Shown in pieces: positions 34,264 through 43,466 of a DNA stretch of 45,483 bases. The stretch is from an uncultured Eubacteriales bacterium (GTDB lineage: Bacteria > Bacillota > Clostridia > Lachnospirales > Lachnospiraceae), in contig ONKP01000009.1 in the NCBI GenBank assembly GCA_900318405.1, forward strand, positions 1 to 45,483. The letters run 5' to 3'. The notes under the pieces were generated by a model. That model was not told the origin of the DNA. It did no database searches and was given only the letters and a program-made list of their open reading frames with translations. The position numbers and the translations under genes were made by a program. How positions within the stretch are numbered: the stretch's first letter is position 1; each line of letters opens with the position of its first letter.

Positions 34264-35100
34264 ATGAAGGGAAATAAAATAACTGGAATGATCGCCGTCG
34301 GTACGATGGCAGCATTGTTTCTCTCAGGATGCTCATTCGACTCTTCCATGCAGAGGATCGTATCCTTTGTCATCCGTGGAGAAGATACGAATAACAGCGG
34401 TGAATCGGTGATCTCCTCTTCTTCGGAGGACGGAGTACCGGTGAACACCAAAAAGTTTGACTCGTCGCTGCAGGCGCCTTCCTTTACGCAGGATCTTTCC
34501 GGGACGATCAATGTGTCCAGCGGAACACCGGTAACTCTGCAGGTTATAGCGGGGGTAGGTGACGGCGGCACGGTCGGATATCAGTGGTACTCCAATTCGA
34601 CGAACGAAAACGGCGGCGGAACGATTATTGAAGGTGCAACGGGATCTTCCTATACGCCGGATACATCGGCAAAGGGTACGACCTATTACTATGTGGTGGC
34701 CATCAACGACCACGGAAGTACGATCAATGAATCGACGAGTTCGACGGAGGCCGTAGCTGTCTGGGATAATATGTACTGGCAGCAGGATGCCGATAACGGC
34801 GGTTACCAGTATCTGAACCATGATGACGGAAGTTATCCGACGTCCTCCACGATGGAGATTGACGGTGTTACCTATACCTTTGATGAAAACGGATATGCAG
34901 TAGATCCATCGACAGGAAACATGATCGATATTACAACAGGTCAGCCGATCAGTTCGGATGCATCCGCATCATCATCGGCAGCACCTGCAGAGGATACTGC
35001 ATCATCTTCATCGGCAGCACAGGATACAGCAGCTTCATCAGGCGGCCAGAGCGCGGATCAGTCGGGTTATGCCGCTCCTGCAGATGATGGAGGACAATAA
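34264..35100 (+). CDS. lipoprotein with Ig-like domain and Ser/Ala-rich tail
   Basis: A 278-residue exported protein. The signal peptide MKGNKITGMIAVGTMAALFLSGC has a lipobox with Cys23, so it should be lipid-anchored outside the membrane. Residues about 75-165 look like a bacterial Ig-like domain (YQWYSNSTNENGG, GSSYTPDTSAKGTTYYYVV). Residues 190-220 (EIDGVTYTFDENGYAVD) resemble a choline/wall-binding type repeat. The last 60 are Ser/Ala/Asp/Gln-rich and probably disordered. Function not recognised; surface binding is plausible. AAGGGGA precedes the ATG. It sits between a diguanylate cyclase and plsX, with its own strong promoter. Confidence 0.8.
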   Translation: MKGNKITGMIAVGTMAALFLSGCSFDSSMQRIVSFVIRGEDTNNSGESVISSSSEDGVPVNTKKFDSSLQAPSFTQDLSGTINVSSGTPVTLQVIAGVGDGGTVGYQWYSNSTNENGGGTIIEGATGSSYTPDTSAKGTTYYYVVAINDHGSTINESTSSTEAVAVWDNMYWQQDADNGGYQYLNHDDGSYPTSSTMEIDGVTYTFDENGYAVDPSTGNMIDITTGQPISSDASASSSAAPAEDTASSSSAAQDTAASSGGQSADQSGYAAPADDGGQ

Positions 35101-35142
35101 AAAATTTGCCTTGTGCAAATCGTGTATAACGGGGAAAATGTC

Positions 35143-36252
35143 ATGAGTAAGCCAGTCAGAATCGTTGTCGACGCCATGGGAGGAGACTATGCTCCTGTGG
35201 AGACGGTACGGGGTGCTGTTGATGCCCTGAAGGAGAATGAAAGAATACAGATTATCCTGACAGGTGATGCGGATGCTGTTCATACGGAGCTTGCAAAATA
35301 CGATTATCCGAAGGACCGTCTGAAGGTTGTGGCGACGTCACAGGTTATCGAGACGGGAGAGCCTCCGGTCGCTGCCATCCAGGGCAAGAGAGATTCCTCA
35401 CTCGTCGTCGGACTGAATCTGGTGCATACGGGCGAGGCAGATGCTTTTGTCTCATCCGGAAGCTCCGGTGCCGTTCTCGTCGGTGGTCAGGCAATTGTGA
35501 AAAAAATACGCGGCGTGCATCGTGCTCCCATGGCACCGGTGATGCCGACGGCTGAGGGCGCGGCACTGCTGATCGACTGCGGAGCCAATGTGGATCCGAG
35601 ACCTCAGCATCTCGTGCAGTTTGCGGTCATGGGCTCTATCTATATGAAGAGCGTGAACGGTGTCAGCAATCCGCGGGTCGCTCTTCTCAATATCGGCGCA
35701 GAGGAGGAAAAAGGTGATACACTCCGCAAGGAGACCTATCCGCTGCTGAAAGCATGCCCGGACATCAATTTTGTCGGCAATATCGAGGCAAGAGATGTGC
35801 CGAAGGGCGGTGCCGATGTCATCGTGACAGATGCTTTTTCCGGGAATATTCTTCTGAAAATGTATGAGGGCGTGGGAAGTGTTATGCTTCATGAGCTGAA
35901 GGACGGACTCACTGCCAATCTGATATCCAAGATGGGTGCTGCGCTTGCACTTCCTTCCCTGAAAAAGATCTTTAAAAAATTCGATATCACCAACTATGGC
36001 GGCGCGCCGCTTCTGGGCCTGAAGGGACTTGTGGTCAAGACGCATGGCAACGCAAAAGCCAAGGAGTTCAAGAATACGATCCTGCAGTGCGTGGCGTTTT
36101 ATGATGAAGACGTCAGCGGAAAGATCATGCAGTATCTCGCTGAAGAGCGCAGTAAAAATGCTGCTGAAGACGGAGCAAAGACTGCAGCATCCGGCGCTGA
36201 GACCGCTCCGGCGGGCCAGTCACCTGAATCTGCGGCAGGCAGAGAGGCGTGA
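35143..36252 (+). CDS. plsX: phosphate acyltransferase PlsX
   Basis: Makes acyl phosphate from acyl-ACP and phosphate, the first step of phospholipid synthesis in Bacillota. The 369-residue protein begins VRIVVDAMGGDYAP and has SSGSSGAVLVGG, LLIDCGANVDPRPQHLVQFA, TDAFSGNILLKMYEG and NYGGAPLLGLKG. A 35-residue Ala/Glu/Ser-rich tail follows the normal end. ATG 35143 is preferred; GGGGA lies upstream. An acyl carrier gene follows after 3 bases. Confidence 0.96.
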   Translation: MSKPVRIVVDAMGGDYAPVETVRGAVDALKENERIQIILTGDADAVHTELAKYDYPKDRLKVVATSQVIETGEPPVAAIQGKRDSSLVVGLNLVHTGEADAFVSSGSSGAVLVGGQAIVKKIRGVHRAPMAPVMPTAEGAALLIDCGANVDPRPQHLVQFAVMGSIYMKSVNGVSNPRVALLNIGAEEEKGDTLRKETYPLLKACPDINFVGNIEARDVPKGGADVIVTDAFSGNILLKMYEGVGSVMLHELKDGLTANLISKMGAALALPSLKKIFKKFDITNYGGAPLLGLKGLVVKTHGNAKAKEFKNTILQCVAFYDEDVSGKIMQYLAEERSKNAAEDGAKTAASGAETAPAGQSPESAAGREA

Positions 36253-36255
36253 CGC

Positions 36256-36495
36256 ATGGAACTGGAATATCTGCAGATCGTGATCGCGGAGGTTCTGCAT
36301 GTGGACCGCCGCGAGGTCACAATGGATTCAACATTTGTTGAAGATCTTGGTGCAGATTCTCTGGATATGTTTCAGATCTTCACCAGATCAGAAGAAAAAT
36401 TTGATATCAGGGTTCCGGATAAGGAATGGCATACCGTCCGCACTGTCGGCGATGCTGTCAGACTCATCCGCGCCGCGAGAAAAACAGACCAGTAA
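36256..36495 (+). CDS. acyl carrier protein (second copy)
   Basis: A 79-residue ACP with phosphopantetheine site Ser35 in DLGADSLDMFQ and the C-terminal TVGDAVRLI helix. It follows plsX by 3 bases, the usual place for acpP in Bacillota. Helix III is divergent (RVPDKEWHTVRTV where EIPDEDAEKI is common) and the C-terminus is basic (RAARKTDQ), so it may be less standard than its position suggests. Which ACP serves fatty-acid synthesis is undecided. Confidence 0.92.
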   Translation: MELEYLQIVIAEVLHVDRREVTMDSTFVEDLGADSLDMFQIFTRSEEKFDIRVPDKEWHTVRTVGDAVRLIRAARKTDQ

Positions 36496-36544
36496 ACTGT
36501 ATAAGTCCGGTTGCAAGAGCAGGCAGCAAGGGCTTGTACAGTTT
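36494..36544. repeat. inverted repeat at end of the second ACP gene
   Basis: AAACTGTATAAG (36494-36505) pairs with CTTGTACAGTTT (36533-36544), one G-T pair, around a 27-base loop. No T-run follows, so it is a weak terminator at best. The left arm includes the last base of the ACP stop codon. Confidence 0.6.
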
Positions 36545-36571
36545 ATATTGTATAAGCTCTTCGAATCGCAG

Positions 36572-36650
36572 ACAGGCTCGTCACACGCGAAGCGGGTTTT
36601 ATCACGTCAGCCAACCACTGACGCCTGCGGAGGTCTCGGCTTGGGAGTCT
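36572..36650 (+). repeat. decayed copy of the right half of the 24634-24859 element
   Basis: GCTCGTCACACGCGAAGC, then CACTGACGCCTGCGGAGG and CGGCTTGG correspond in order to GCTCATCCTTCGCTACGC, CACTGGCGTCTGCGGATGG and CGGGTTGG at 24787-24848. The first block also matches the end of coaE. No gene is visible in 36496-36712. Confidence 0.55.
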
Positions 36651-36712
36651 CCATGTGTTCCGTGGCTCTGGCAGCGTCTGAATTGTAATGTGAATGAGAA
36701 AAGGAATACGCC

Positions 36713-37432
36713 ATGACAGACACAGAGATAAAAAAACTCTCCGAACTGGAAGACCGCATGGGCTATCATTTCAAAAATAAGAAAATTCTTGCGCATGCGC
36801 TGACGCATACCTCCTGGGCCAACGAGAAACACCTTGGACACGCGGGCAGCAACGAGCGGCTCGAATTCCTCGGAGATGCCGTTCTGGAAGCAGTTTCCAG
36901 TGAATTCCTGTATCATTATTACTGCGAACTGCCCGAGGGGGATCTCTCGAAGATCCGGGCAAGTCTCGTCTGCGAACCGGCACTGGCCTATGATGCCAGA
37001 CAGTTCGGTCTGCAGGAATATCTGCGCCTTGGAAAAGGTGAGGAGAGAACCGGCGGAAGAAACAGAGACTCTGTCGTTTCCGATGCGCTGGAGGCTACGA
37101 TCGGCGCTGTTTTTCTGGACGGAGGCTTTGAACCGGCAAAGACGTATATCCTCCGCTATGTCATGGACGATGTGGAACACAAGCAGCTTTTCCACGACAG
37201 CAAGACAAAACTGCAGGAGCTTCTGCAGGCACAGGCGGACGGCACTCCTTCCTATGAGATCACATCGGAGCACGGTCCGGATAACAACAAGACGTTTGAA
37301 GCCTGTGTCAGATCGTGCGGACAGATTATCGGCGAAGGCTCCGGGCACTCCAAGAAGGCCGCTGAACAGCAGGCGGCATATCACGCGCTGATTCAGCTGC
37401 AGAAGACAGAGAAAGACGGCCATGTATCTTAA
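36713..37432 (+). CDS. rnc: ribonuclease III
   Basis: Cuts double-stranded RNA in rRNA maturation and mRNA turnover. The 239-residue protein has the signature NERLEFLGDAVL (47-58) with Glu51 and Asp55, DALEATIGAVFLDGG for the second acidic pair, and a C-terminal double-stranded RNA-binding domain (KTKLQELLQAQADG, GEGSGHSKKAAEQQAA). AAAGGAA precedes the ATG. Overlaps smc by 11 bases, as often seen. Confidence 0.97.
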   Translation: MTDTEIKKLSELEDRMGYHFKNKKILAHALTHTSWANEKHLGHAGSNERLEFLGDAVLEAVSSEFLYHYYCELPEGDLSKIRASLVCEPALAYDARQFGLQEYLRLGKGEERTGGRNRDSVVSDALEATIGAVFLDGGFEPAKTYILRYVMDDVEHKQLFHDSKTKLQELLQAQADGTPSYEITSEHGPDNNKTFEACVRSCGQIIGEGSGHSKKAAEQQAAYHALIQLQKTEKDGHVS

Positions 37433-40400
37433 ATCGATAGAACTGCAGGGATTCAAGTCCTTTGCAACGAAGACAAAACTTGAATTTCATAACGGTGTGA
37501 CCGGTATCGTCGGTCCGAATGGTTCGGGAAAAAGCAATGTCGCCGATGCCGTTCGCTGGGTGCTGGGCGAACAGAGTGCCAAACAGCTCCGCGGCGGGAG
37601 CATGACGGACGTTATTTTTGCCGGAACGGAAAACCGGAAGCCGCTTGGCTACGCCAGCGTCGCGATCACGATGGATAACGTCGACAGGAAACTCAGCTTT
37701 GACGCTGATGAGGTCACGGTATCCCGAAAGCTGTTCCGGTCGGGAGAGAGCGAATACCGCCTGAACGGGCGTATCTGCCGCCTGAAGGACATCAATGAAC
37801 TGTTCTATGATACCGGTATCGGAAAAGAAGGCTATTCAATCATCGGCCAGGGCCAGATCGACAAGATTCTGAGCGGAAAACCGGACGACCGGCGTGAGCT
37901 TTTTGATGAGGCAGCCGGCATCGTTAAATTCAAACGGAGAAAAGCCGAGTCACAGAAAAAACTGGCCGACGAGCAGTCGAATCTCGTCCGGGTCAACGAT
38001 ATCCTTTCTGAAGTCGAGCGCCAGACCGGGCCACTGGAAGAACAGGCCGGCAAAGCGGAAATCTATCTGAACAGGCGCGATCAACTCCGCACAGACGAGA
38101 TCATGCTGTTTCAGATCGATGTGCAGCGCGGGGAAGAACAGGAAAAGGATCTCACGTCAAAGAAACAGATTGCCACGGATCATCTGAAGGAAATTGAAGA
38201 GCAGCTGGAAAAAACACGCAGAGAGTATGAAGAGGTGGAAGTCAGTCTGCAGGAGCTGGACAGCAGCATCGCTGCAGAACGGGATGCGGCGCAGGCTGCT
38301 GCGGTGGAGAAGCAGCAGCATGAGGGACAGGTGAACGTCCTGAAGGAGCAGATCCGGTCAGCGCAGCAGAGCGGGGAAAATCTCCGTACCAGCATGGATT
38401 CTTTGTCGCACGAGAAAGAAGAAAGACAGAAGACTGTTGAGGCCTATCGACAGGAAGAAGAAAAACTGCAGGAAGAACTGCGCACAGCAGCATCAGCCAA
38501 AGATGAGAAGGAAAAGCAGACGGCTTCCATTGAAAAGCAGATGGAGGAGTTTCAGTCGCAGGCGGAATCAGGCAGGAGTGATATTATTCAGCTGCTGAAC
38601 GACCGCTCGACGATCAAAGAGCGGGTGCAGCGCTATGACACGATGCTGGAGCAGATGGAGATCCGCCGTTCCGAGCTGAGTTCCCGTATGCTCGCCATGA
38701 AGGGTGAGACAACGGATGAACAGGAAAAACTGAAGAAACTCGAAGAAGAACTGCACGCATCGGCAGACGCTGCCGCCGACATGCAGCAGGAGATCGATGC
38801 ACTCCAGGAGAAGCTGGCTTCCTGCAAGCAGAGGCTTACGGACGATAACAGCAGACTGGAGGAGGCACAGTCATCCTGGCACAGGGAATCCTCCCGACTG
38901 GAATCCATGCGCTCCGTGACGGAAAATTATGAGGGTTATGCCAACAGTATCCGGAAGGTCATGGAGCTGCGCGACAGAAATCCCGGCATTCATGGTGTCG
39001 TGGCAGACCTCATCCGGACGAAGAAAAATTACGAGACGGCCATCGAGACAGCCCTCGGCGGAGCTCTGCAGAATATTGTGACAGATAACGAGGCGACAGC
39101 CAAATATCTGATCGAATATCTGAAGCGCGGACATTTCGGCAGGGCAACTTTTCTGCCGCTCACAGCCGTGCGGGCGGACAGGCCTTTTGACAATAACCGG
39201 ATCCTCTCGGAAGAGGGTGTGATCGGTATGGCAGACACCCTCGCGGAGAGCGATGATATCTACCGGGGCATTGTCAGCCGACTGCTCGGACGCACCGTGG
39301 TTGTGGATACGATCGACCACGCCATCGCCGCCAGCAGAGAATATCACCAGTCCGTGCGCATGGTCACACTGACCGGTGAGCTCCTGAGCCCCGGCGGTTC
39401 CATGACCGGTGGTTCCTTTAAATATAACAACAACCTCCTCGGCAGAAAACGCCAGATCAGTGAACTGGAACAGCTGACGCGGAAACTGAAGAAGGATATC
39501 GATGGTCTTCAGCAGGACATCACAGATACCAAGCAGATCAGAAATACCGCCAGGGATGATCTCGCCCGGCATACGGAGGAGATGCAGAAGCTCAGCCTGC
39601 GTCTGACGACGGCACGCGTCAATTATGACAACGGACGCAAACGCATGGACTCTCTGAAGGAAGAGTACAATGCCCTCCAGAAGGAAAAAAATGAGATCGG
39701 CCAGCAGATTGATGAGATCACGGAGAAAAATCAGCTGATCGGCGAAGAGCTGACAGATTCGGAGAAATCCGAACAGGAACTGCAGGACAGGGTGCGTCAG
39801 ATGACAGAGCAGTCAGATGCCCTGCAGCAGGAGCTGAAAGACGCACAGGATGCGCAGAATACGGCTGTTCTCTCCTTTAACCGCATACAGCAGCAGCTGA
39901 CATTTACCGACGATAAGATCCGGACGGAGGAGGATGAGATCCGGAAGATCGATGAGCGCACGAAGCAGCTGCAGGCGGACATCACGCGCAGCACGGGAGA
40001 TGCGGCTGACAGGCAGAAGCAGCTGGAGGAGCTTCAGCAGGCGGATGCGGATACAGACAGCAGAATCTCGGAATCCGCTGAAAAAATACAGGCTCTGCAG
40101 GCACAGAAAGAAGAGCTGAATGTCAGTCACCATCAGTTCTTCGAGGACAGGGACAGACTGACCGGCGAGAAGGGTGAGATGGAACAGGAAATCTTCCGCC
40201 TGGCTGATCAGCTGGAAAAGGTGCGGACATCCCGGGATGATCAGATCACAAATCTGTATGAACAGTATCAGATCACACCGGATCAGGCGGAGGACATGCA
40301 TTTTTCTTCCATCCCGGAGAGAAGTGCCCTGAAGAAAGAAATCAGCACGCTCAAATCGGAGATCAATGCGCTCGGTTCAGTCAATGTCAATTCCATCGAG

Positions 40401-40982
40401 CAGTATAAGGAGCTGAAGGAGAGACGCGATTTCCTCAGAACCCAGCACGATGACCTGGTCAGGGCGGCGGATGAACTGAACAATATCATCGCGCAGCTTG
40501 ACGAGGGCATGCGAAAGCAGTTCCGCGGGAAGTTTGAACAGATCCGCACGGAATACGACAAGGTATTCAAAGAGCTTTTCGGCGGCGGTCACGGCGAACT
40601 GCAGCTGGTGGAGGATGAGGATATCCTGGAGGCAGGCATCGTTATCATCGCACAGCCGCCGGGAAAGAAGCTGCAGAATATGATGCAGCTCTCCGGCGGA
40701 GAAAAAGCGCTGACGGCCATTGCATTGCTTTTTGCCATCCAGAACCTGAAGCCCTCACCCTTCTGTCTGCTGGACGAGATCGAGGCTGCGCTGGACGACA
40801 ACAATGTGGGCAGATTCGCCAATTATCTGCACAAGCTGACAAAATATACGCAGTTTATCGTCATCACGCACCGCCGCGGCACGATGGCTGCAGCAGACCG
40901 TCTGTACGGTATTACGATGCAGGAGAAGGGCGTCTCTACGCTGGTATCCGTCGATCTGATCGAATCCCAGCTGGATGCATAA
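37422..40982 (+). CDS. smc: chromosome segregation ATPase SMC
   Basis: Condensin subunit that loops and organises the chromosome with ScpA and ScpB. The 1186-residue protein has Walker [10 protein letters not shown] (31-39), the N-head [15 protein letters not shown], two long Glu/Gln/Lys-rich coiled coils (about 170-500 and 670-1010), a hinge between ([33 protein letters not shown]), and the C-head signature [16 protein letters not shown] (near 1090) and Walker [14 protein letters not shown]. Full length. Confidence 0.98.
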   Translation: MYLKSIELQGFKSFATKTKLEFHNGVTGIVGPNGSGKSNVADAVRWVLGEQSAKQLRGGSMTDVIFAGTENRKPLGYASVAITMDNVDRKLSFDADEVTVSRKLFRSGESEYRLNGRICRLKDINELFYDTGIGKEGYSIIGQGQIDKILSGKPDDRRELFDEAAGIVKFKRRKAESQKKLADEQSNLVRVNDILSEVERQTGPLEEQAGKAEIYLNRRDQLRTDEIMLFQIDVQRGEEQEKDLTSKKQIATDHLKEIEEQLEKTRREYEEVEVSLQELDSSIAAERDAAQAAAVEKQQHEGQVNVLKEQIRSAQQSGENLRTSMDSLSHEKEERQKTVEAYRQEEEKLQEELRTAASAKDEKEKQTASIEKQMEEFQSQAESGRSDIIQLLNDRSTIKERVQRYDTMLEQMEIRRSELSSRMLAMKGETTDEQEKLKKLEEELHASADAAADMQQEIDALQEKLASCKQRLTDDNSRLEEAQSSWHRESSRLESMRSVTENYEGYANSIRKVMELRDRNPGIHGVVADLIRTKKNYETAIETALGGALQNIVTDNEATAKYLIEYLKRGHFGRATFLPLTAVRADRPFDNNRILSEEGVIGMADTLAESDDIYRGIVSRLLGRTVVVDTIDHAIAASREYHQSVRMVTLTGELLSPGGSMTGGSFKYNNNLLGRKRQISELEQLTRKLKKDIDGLQQDITDTKQIRNTARDDLARHTEEMQKLSLRLTTARVNYDNGRKRMDSLKEEYNALQKEKNEIGQQIDEITEKNQLIGEELTDSEKSEQELQDRVRQMTEQSDALQQELKDAQDAQNTAVLSFNRIQQQLTFTDDKIRTEEDEIRKIDERTKQLQADITRSTGDAADRQKQLEELQQADADTDSRISESAEKIQALQAQKEELNVSHHQFFEDRDRLTGEKGEMEQEIFRLADQLEKVRTSRDDQITNLYEQYQITPDQAEDMHFSSIPERSALKKEISTLKSEINALGSVNVNSIEQYKELKERRDFLRTQHDDLVRAADELNNIIAQLDEGMRKQFRGKFEQIRTEYDKVFKELFGGGHGELQLVEDEDILEAGIVIIAQPPGKKLQNMMQLSGGEKALTAIALLFAIQNLKPSPFCLLDEIEAALDDNNVGRFANYLHKLTKYTQFIVITHRRGTMAAADRLYGITMQEKGVSTLVSVDLIESQLDA

Positions 40983-41094
40983 CCGGAACAACACGGGTTT
41001 CGCAGTTTATCGTCGCAAAGCCACAGTTCGCCTCTGGCATGCGACATACTTATACATACGACTGGCGTAAAGCCGGAAGACAGGAGAGGAACGC

Positions 41095-42012
41095 ATGGCA
41101 GGATTTTTCAGCCGTCTGTTCAAAGGACTGACCAAATCAAGACAGAACATCAATGAGAATCTCGATGAGGCTTTCGGATGTTCTGAGATCAATGATGAAT
41201 TTTATGAGAATCTGGAAGAGGCGCTGGTCGCCAGTGATATGGGCATCGATACGACGGAGACGGTCATTGAAAATCTCCGGCAGATCGTCGATGATCTGGA
41301 GATCAAAAAGCCGGCCGAATGCAGGAAATACATGATCGACTGCTTCCGGCAGCAGATGAAGACCTCTGCGGATGACTATGCTTTTGAAGAGAAAAGATCC
41401 GTCGTTCTCGTGGTCGGTGTCAACGGCGTAGGCAAGACGACGACCGTCGGCAAGCTCGCTGCTCACTATAAGCACGCCGGGAAAAAGGTCATGATCGCCG
41501 CGGCGGATACCTTCCGTGCCGCGGCCATCCCACAGCTGGAGACGTGGGCCGGCAGAGCCGGTGTCGAGATCATTACCGGTCAGGAGGGTGCTGATCCGTC
41601 CTCAGTTGTGTATGACGCCTGCATGGCGGCGAAATCGCGCGGGACAGATATTCTTCTGATCGATACGGCCGGCAGACTGCACAATAAGAAAAATCTGATG
41701 AATGAGCTCGGAAAGGTATACCGGACGATCAGCAGGGCGTATCCGGAAGCTTACCTGGAGACGCTGCTGGTTCTGGACGGCACCACAGGTCAGAACGCCA
41801 TCCAGCAGGCGCAGAGCTTCTCGGAGGCCGCGCATATTACCGGCCTCGTCATCACGAAGCTCGACGGAACGTCAAAGGGAGGCATCGCTGTGGCTGTACA
41901 GTCTGAGCTCGGTATCCCCGTCAAATACATCGGCGTCGGCGAGCAGCTCGAAGATCTGCAGAAATTCGATCCCGCGGCGTACTGCAATGCACTTTTCGAT
42001 AAGAATTCGTAA
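41095..42012 (+). CDS. ftsY: signal recognition particle receptor FtsY
   Basis: GTPase that docks SRP-ribosome complexes at the membrane. The 305-residue protein is the short form with almost no acidic A domain: N domain 1-95, then G domain with GVNGVGKTT (108-116), AADTFRAAA, DTAGRLHNKKNLMNEL and TKLDGTSKGG. GGAGAGG precedes the ATG. In many genomes ylxM and ffh follow; here threonine ammonia-lyase does. Confidence 0.97.
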   Translation: MAGFFSRLFKGLTKSRQNINENLDEAFGCSEINDEFYENLEEALVASDMGIDTTETVIENLRQIVDDLEIKKPAECRKYMIDCFRQQMKTSADDYAFEEKRSVVLVVGVNGVGKTTTVGKLAAHYKHAGKKVMIAAADTFRAAAIPQLETWAGRAGVEIITGQEGADPSSVVYDACMAAKSRGTDILLIDTAGRLHNKKNLMNELGKVYRTISRAYPEAYLETLLVLDGTTGQNAIQQAQSFSEAAHITGLVITKLDGTSKGGIAVAVQSELGIPVKYIGVGEQLEDLQKFDPAAYCNALFDKNS

Positions 42013-42115
42013 TTTCCGGCGTGTATTGAACACAGCTTCCGAAACGATCGTCGGTGAAAACTGTCAGCCGGTCGTTGGATGGAAATTTCATACAGTTACT
42101 GATGGAGGAGAAGAC

Positions 42116-43342
42116 ATGAGCCAGAAGGAAATGCTGACGCTGGATGCCTTTGAAGAGGCCTCTGAGCTGGTCAGAAAAGTAACGAATGATACATCCCTTG
42201 TCTACAGCGAATATTTCAGCAGCCAGTGCGGCAACAAGGTATGGCTGAAACCGGAAAACATGCAGGTGACGGGCGCCTATAAGATCCGCGGCGCCTATTA
42301 TAAGATCAGCACGATGTCAGATGAGGCGCGTGCCAAAGGACTGATCACCGCATCTGCCGGCAACCATGCGCAGGGTGTGGCCTATGCGGCAAAAGCGTAT
42401 GGCTGTAAGGCTGTTATTGTCATGCCGACGACCACACCGCTGATCAAGGTGGAACGCACACGCAGCTACGGCGCTGAAGTCCTTCTCTGGGGCGACGTGT
42501 TCGATGAGTCACAGGCAAAGGCACTGGAACTGGCGCAGGAGAAGGGATATACCTACATCCCTCCGTTTGATGATCTGACCGTGGCAACCGGTCAGGGCAC
42601 CATCATGATGGAAATCTTCAAGGAGCTTCCTCTCGTAGATATCGTTCTGGTTCCGGTGGGAGGCGGCGGTCTGGCTACCGGCGTATCGACACTGGCCAAG
42701 CTTCTCAATCCGAAGATCCGCGTGATCGCGGTTGAGCCTGCCGGGGCTGCCTGCCTGAAGGCTTCTCTGGAAAAAGGCGAGGTTGTGACACTGCCGGAGG
42801 TCAATACGATCGCCGACGGCACCGCCGTAAAGACACCTGGGAAAACCATTTTCCCGTATCTTCAGAAAAATATTGATGAAGTGATCACGGTGGAAGACCG
42901 GGAGCTTGTCACGGCTTTTCTCGACATGGTAGAAAATCACAAGATGATCGTCGAGAATTCCGGACTGCTCTCCGTAGCCGCCACGCGTCACCTGAAGGAA
43001 AAGGGCAAGCGGGTTGTCTCCGTGCTCTCCGGCGGAAATATGGATGTCATCACGATGTCGACCGTTGTGCAGAACGGCCTGATCGCGAGAGACAGGATCT
43101 TTACCTTCTCGGTTCTGCTGCCGGACAGACCCGGAGAACTCGTGCGCGTGGCAAAGGTCATCGCGGAACAGCAGGGCAATATCATCAAGCTGGAGCACAA
43201 CCAGTTCTACAGCACAAACCGCAATGCGGCCGTTGAACTCCGCGTGACGCTCGAGACCTTCGGGACAGATCACAAAAAACAGATACTTGAAGCGCTGAAG
43301 AAGAACGGGTATACTACGAAAGTCGTCAACACGACGCTGTAA
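42116..43342 (+). CDS. ilvA: threonine ammonia-lyase with C-terminal ACT domain
   Basis: PLP enzyme turning threonine into 2-oxobutanoate and ammonia, for isoleucine synthesis or threonine breakdown. The 408-residue protein has the PLP lysine Lys56 in GAYKIRGA, SAGNHAQG (80-87) and the glycine-rich VPVGGGGLATG loop. From about 325 a single ACT domain (FSVLLPDRPGELVRVAKV) should bind a regulatory amino acid. This layout is between TdcB and the two-ACT IlvA, and is common in Clostridia, so the symbol is provisional. ATGGAGGAGAAGAC precedes ATG 42116; an upstream frame into ftsY is a shadow. Confidence 0.93.
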   Translation: MSQKEMLTLDAFEEASELVRKVTNDTSLVYSEYFSSQCGNKVWLKPENMQVTGAYKIRGAYYKISTMSDEARAKGLITASAGNHAQGVAYAAKAYGCKAVIVMPTTTPLIKVERTRSYGAEVLLWGDVFDESQAKALELAQEKGYTYIPPFDDLTVATGQGTIMMEIFKELPLVDIVLVPVGGGGLATGVSTLAKLLNPKIRVIAVEPAGAACLKASLEKGEVVTLPEVNTIADGTAVKTPGKTIFPYLQKNIDEVITVEDRELVTAFLDMVENHKMIVENSGLLSVAATRHLKEKGKRVVSVLSGGNMDVITMSTVVQNGLIARDRIFTFSVLLPDRPGELVRVAKVIAEQQGNIIKLEHNQFYSTNRNAAVELRVTLETFGTDHKKQILEALKKNGYTTKVVNTTL

Positions 43343-43349
43343 TGTGAAT

Positions 43350-43367
43350 ATCCGCAGCAATGCGGAT
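43350..43367 (+). terminator. short hairpin after ilvA
   Basis: ATCCGCA and TGCGGAT pair around GCAA, 8 bases after the stop, followed by the palindrome GCTGCGCAGC. No T-run, so termination is doubtful. Confidence 0.3.
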
Positions 43368-43466
43368 TGTGCTGCGCAGCAAGGCACGATAACTTCTTTA
43401 CTGCAGCCGGTCTCTGTGTTGTGTACGCCAGTGATTCGGCAGGTATTTGTTACGAGACATCATGGT

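Noticed and set aside
41702-42115. N-terminal extension of threonine ammonia-lyase into ftsY
   Set aside because: Arg/Ser-rich out-of-frame shadow of ftsY; a strong ribosome site and family start lie at 42116.
41981-42115. T-box or other amino-acid riboswitch before ilvA
   Set aside because: The 103-base gap is too short and shows no T-box sequence or terminator.
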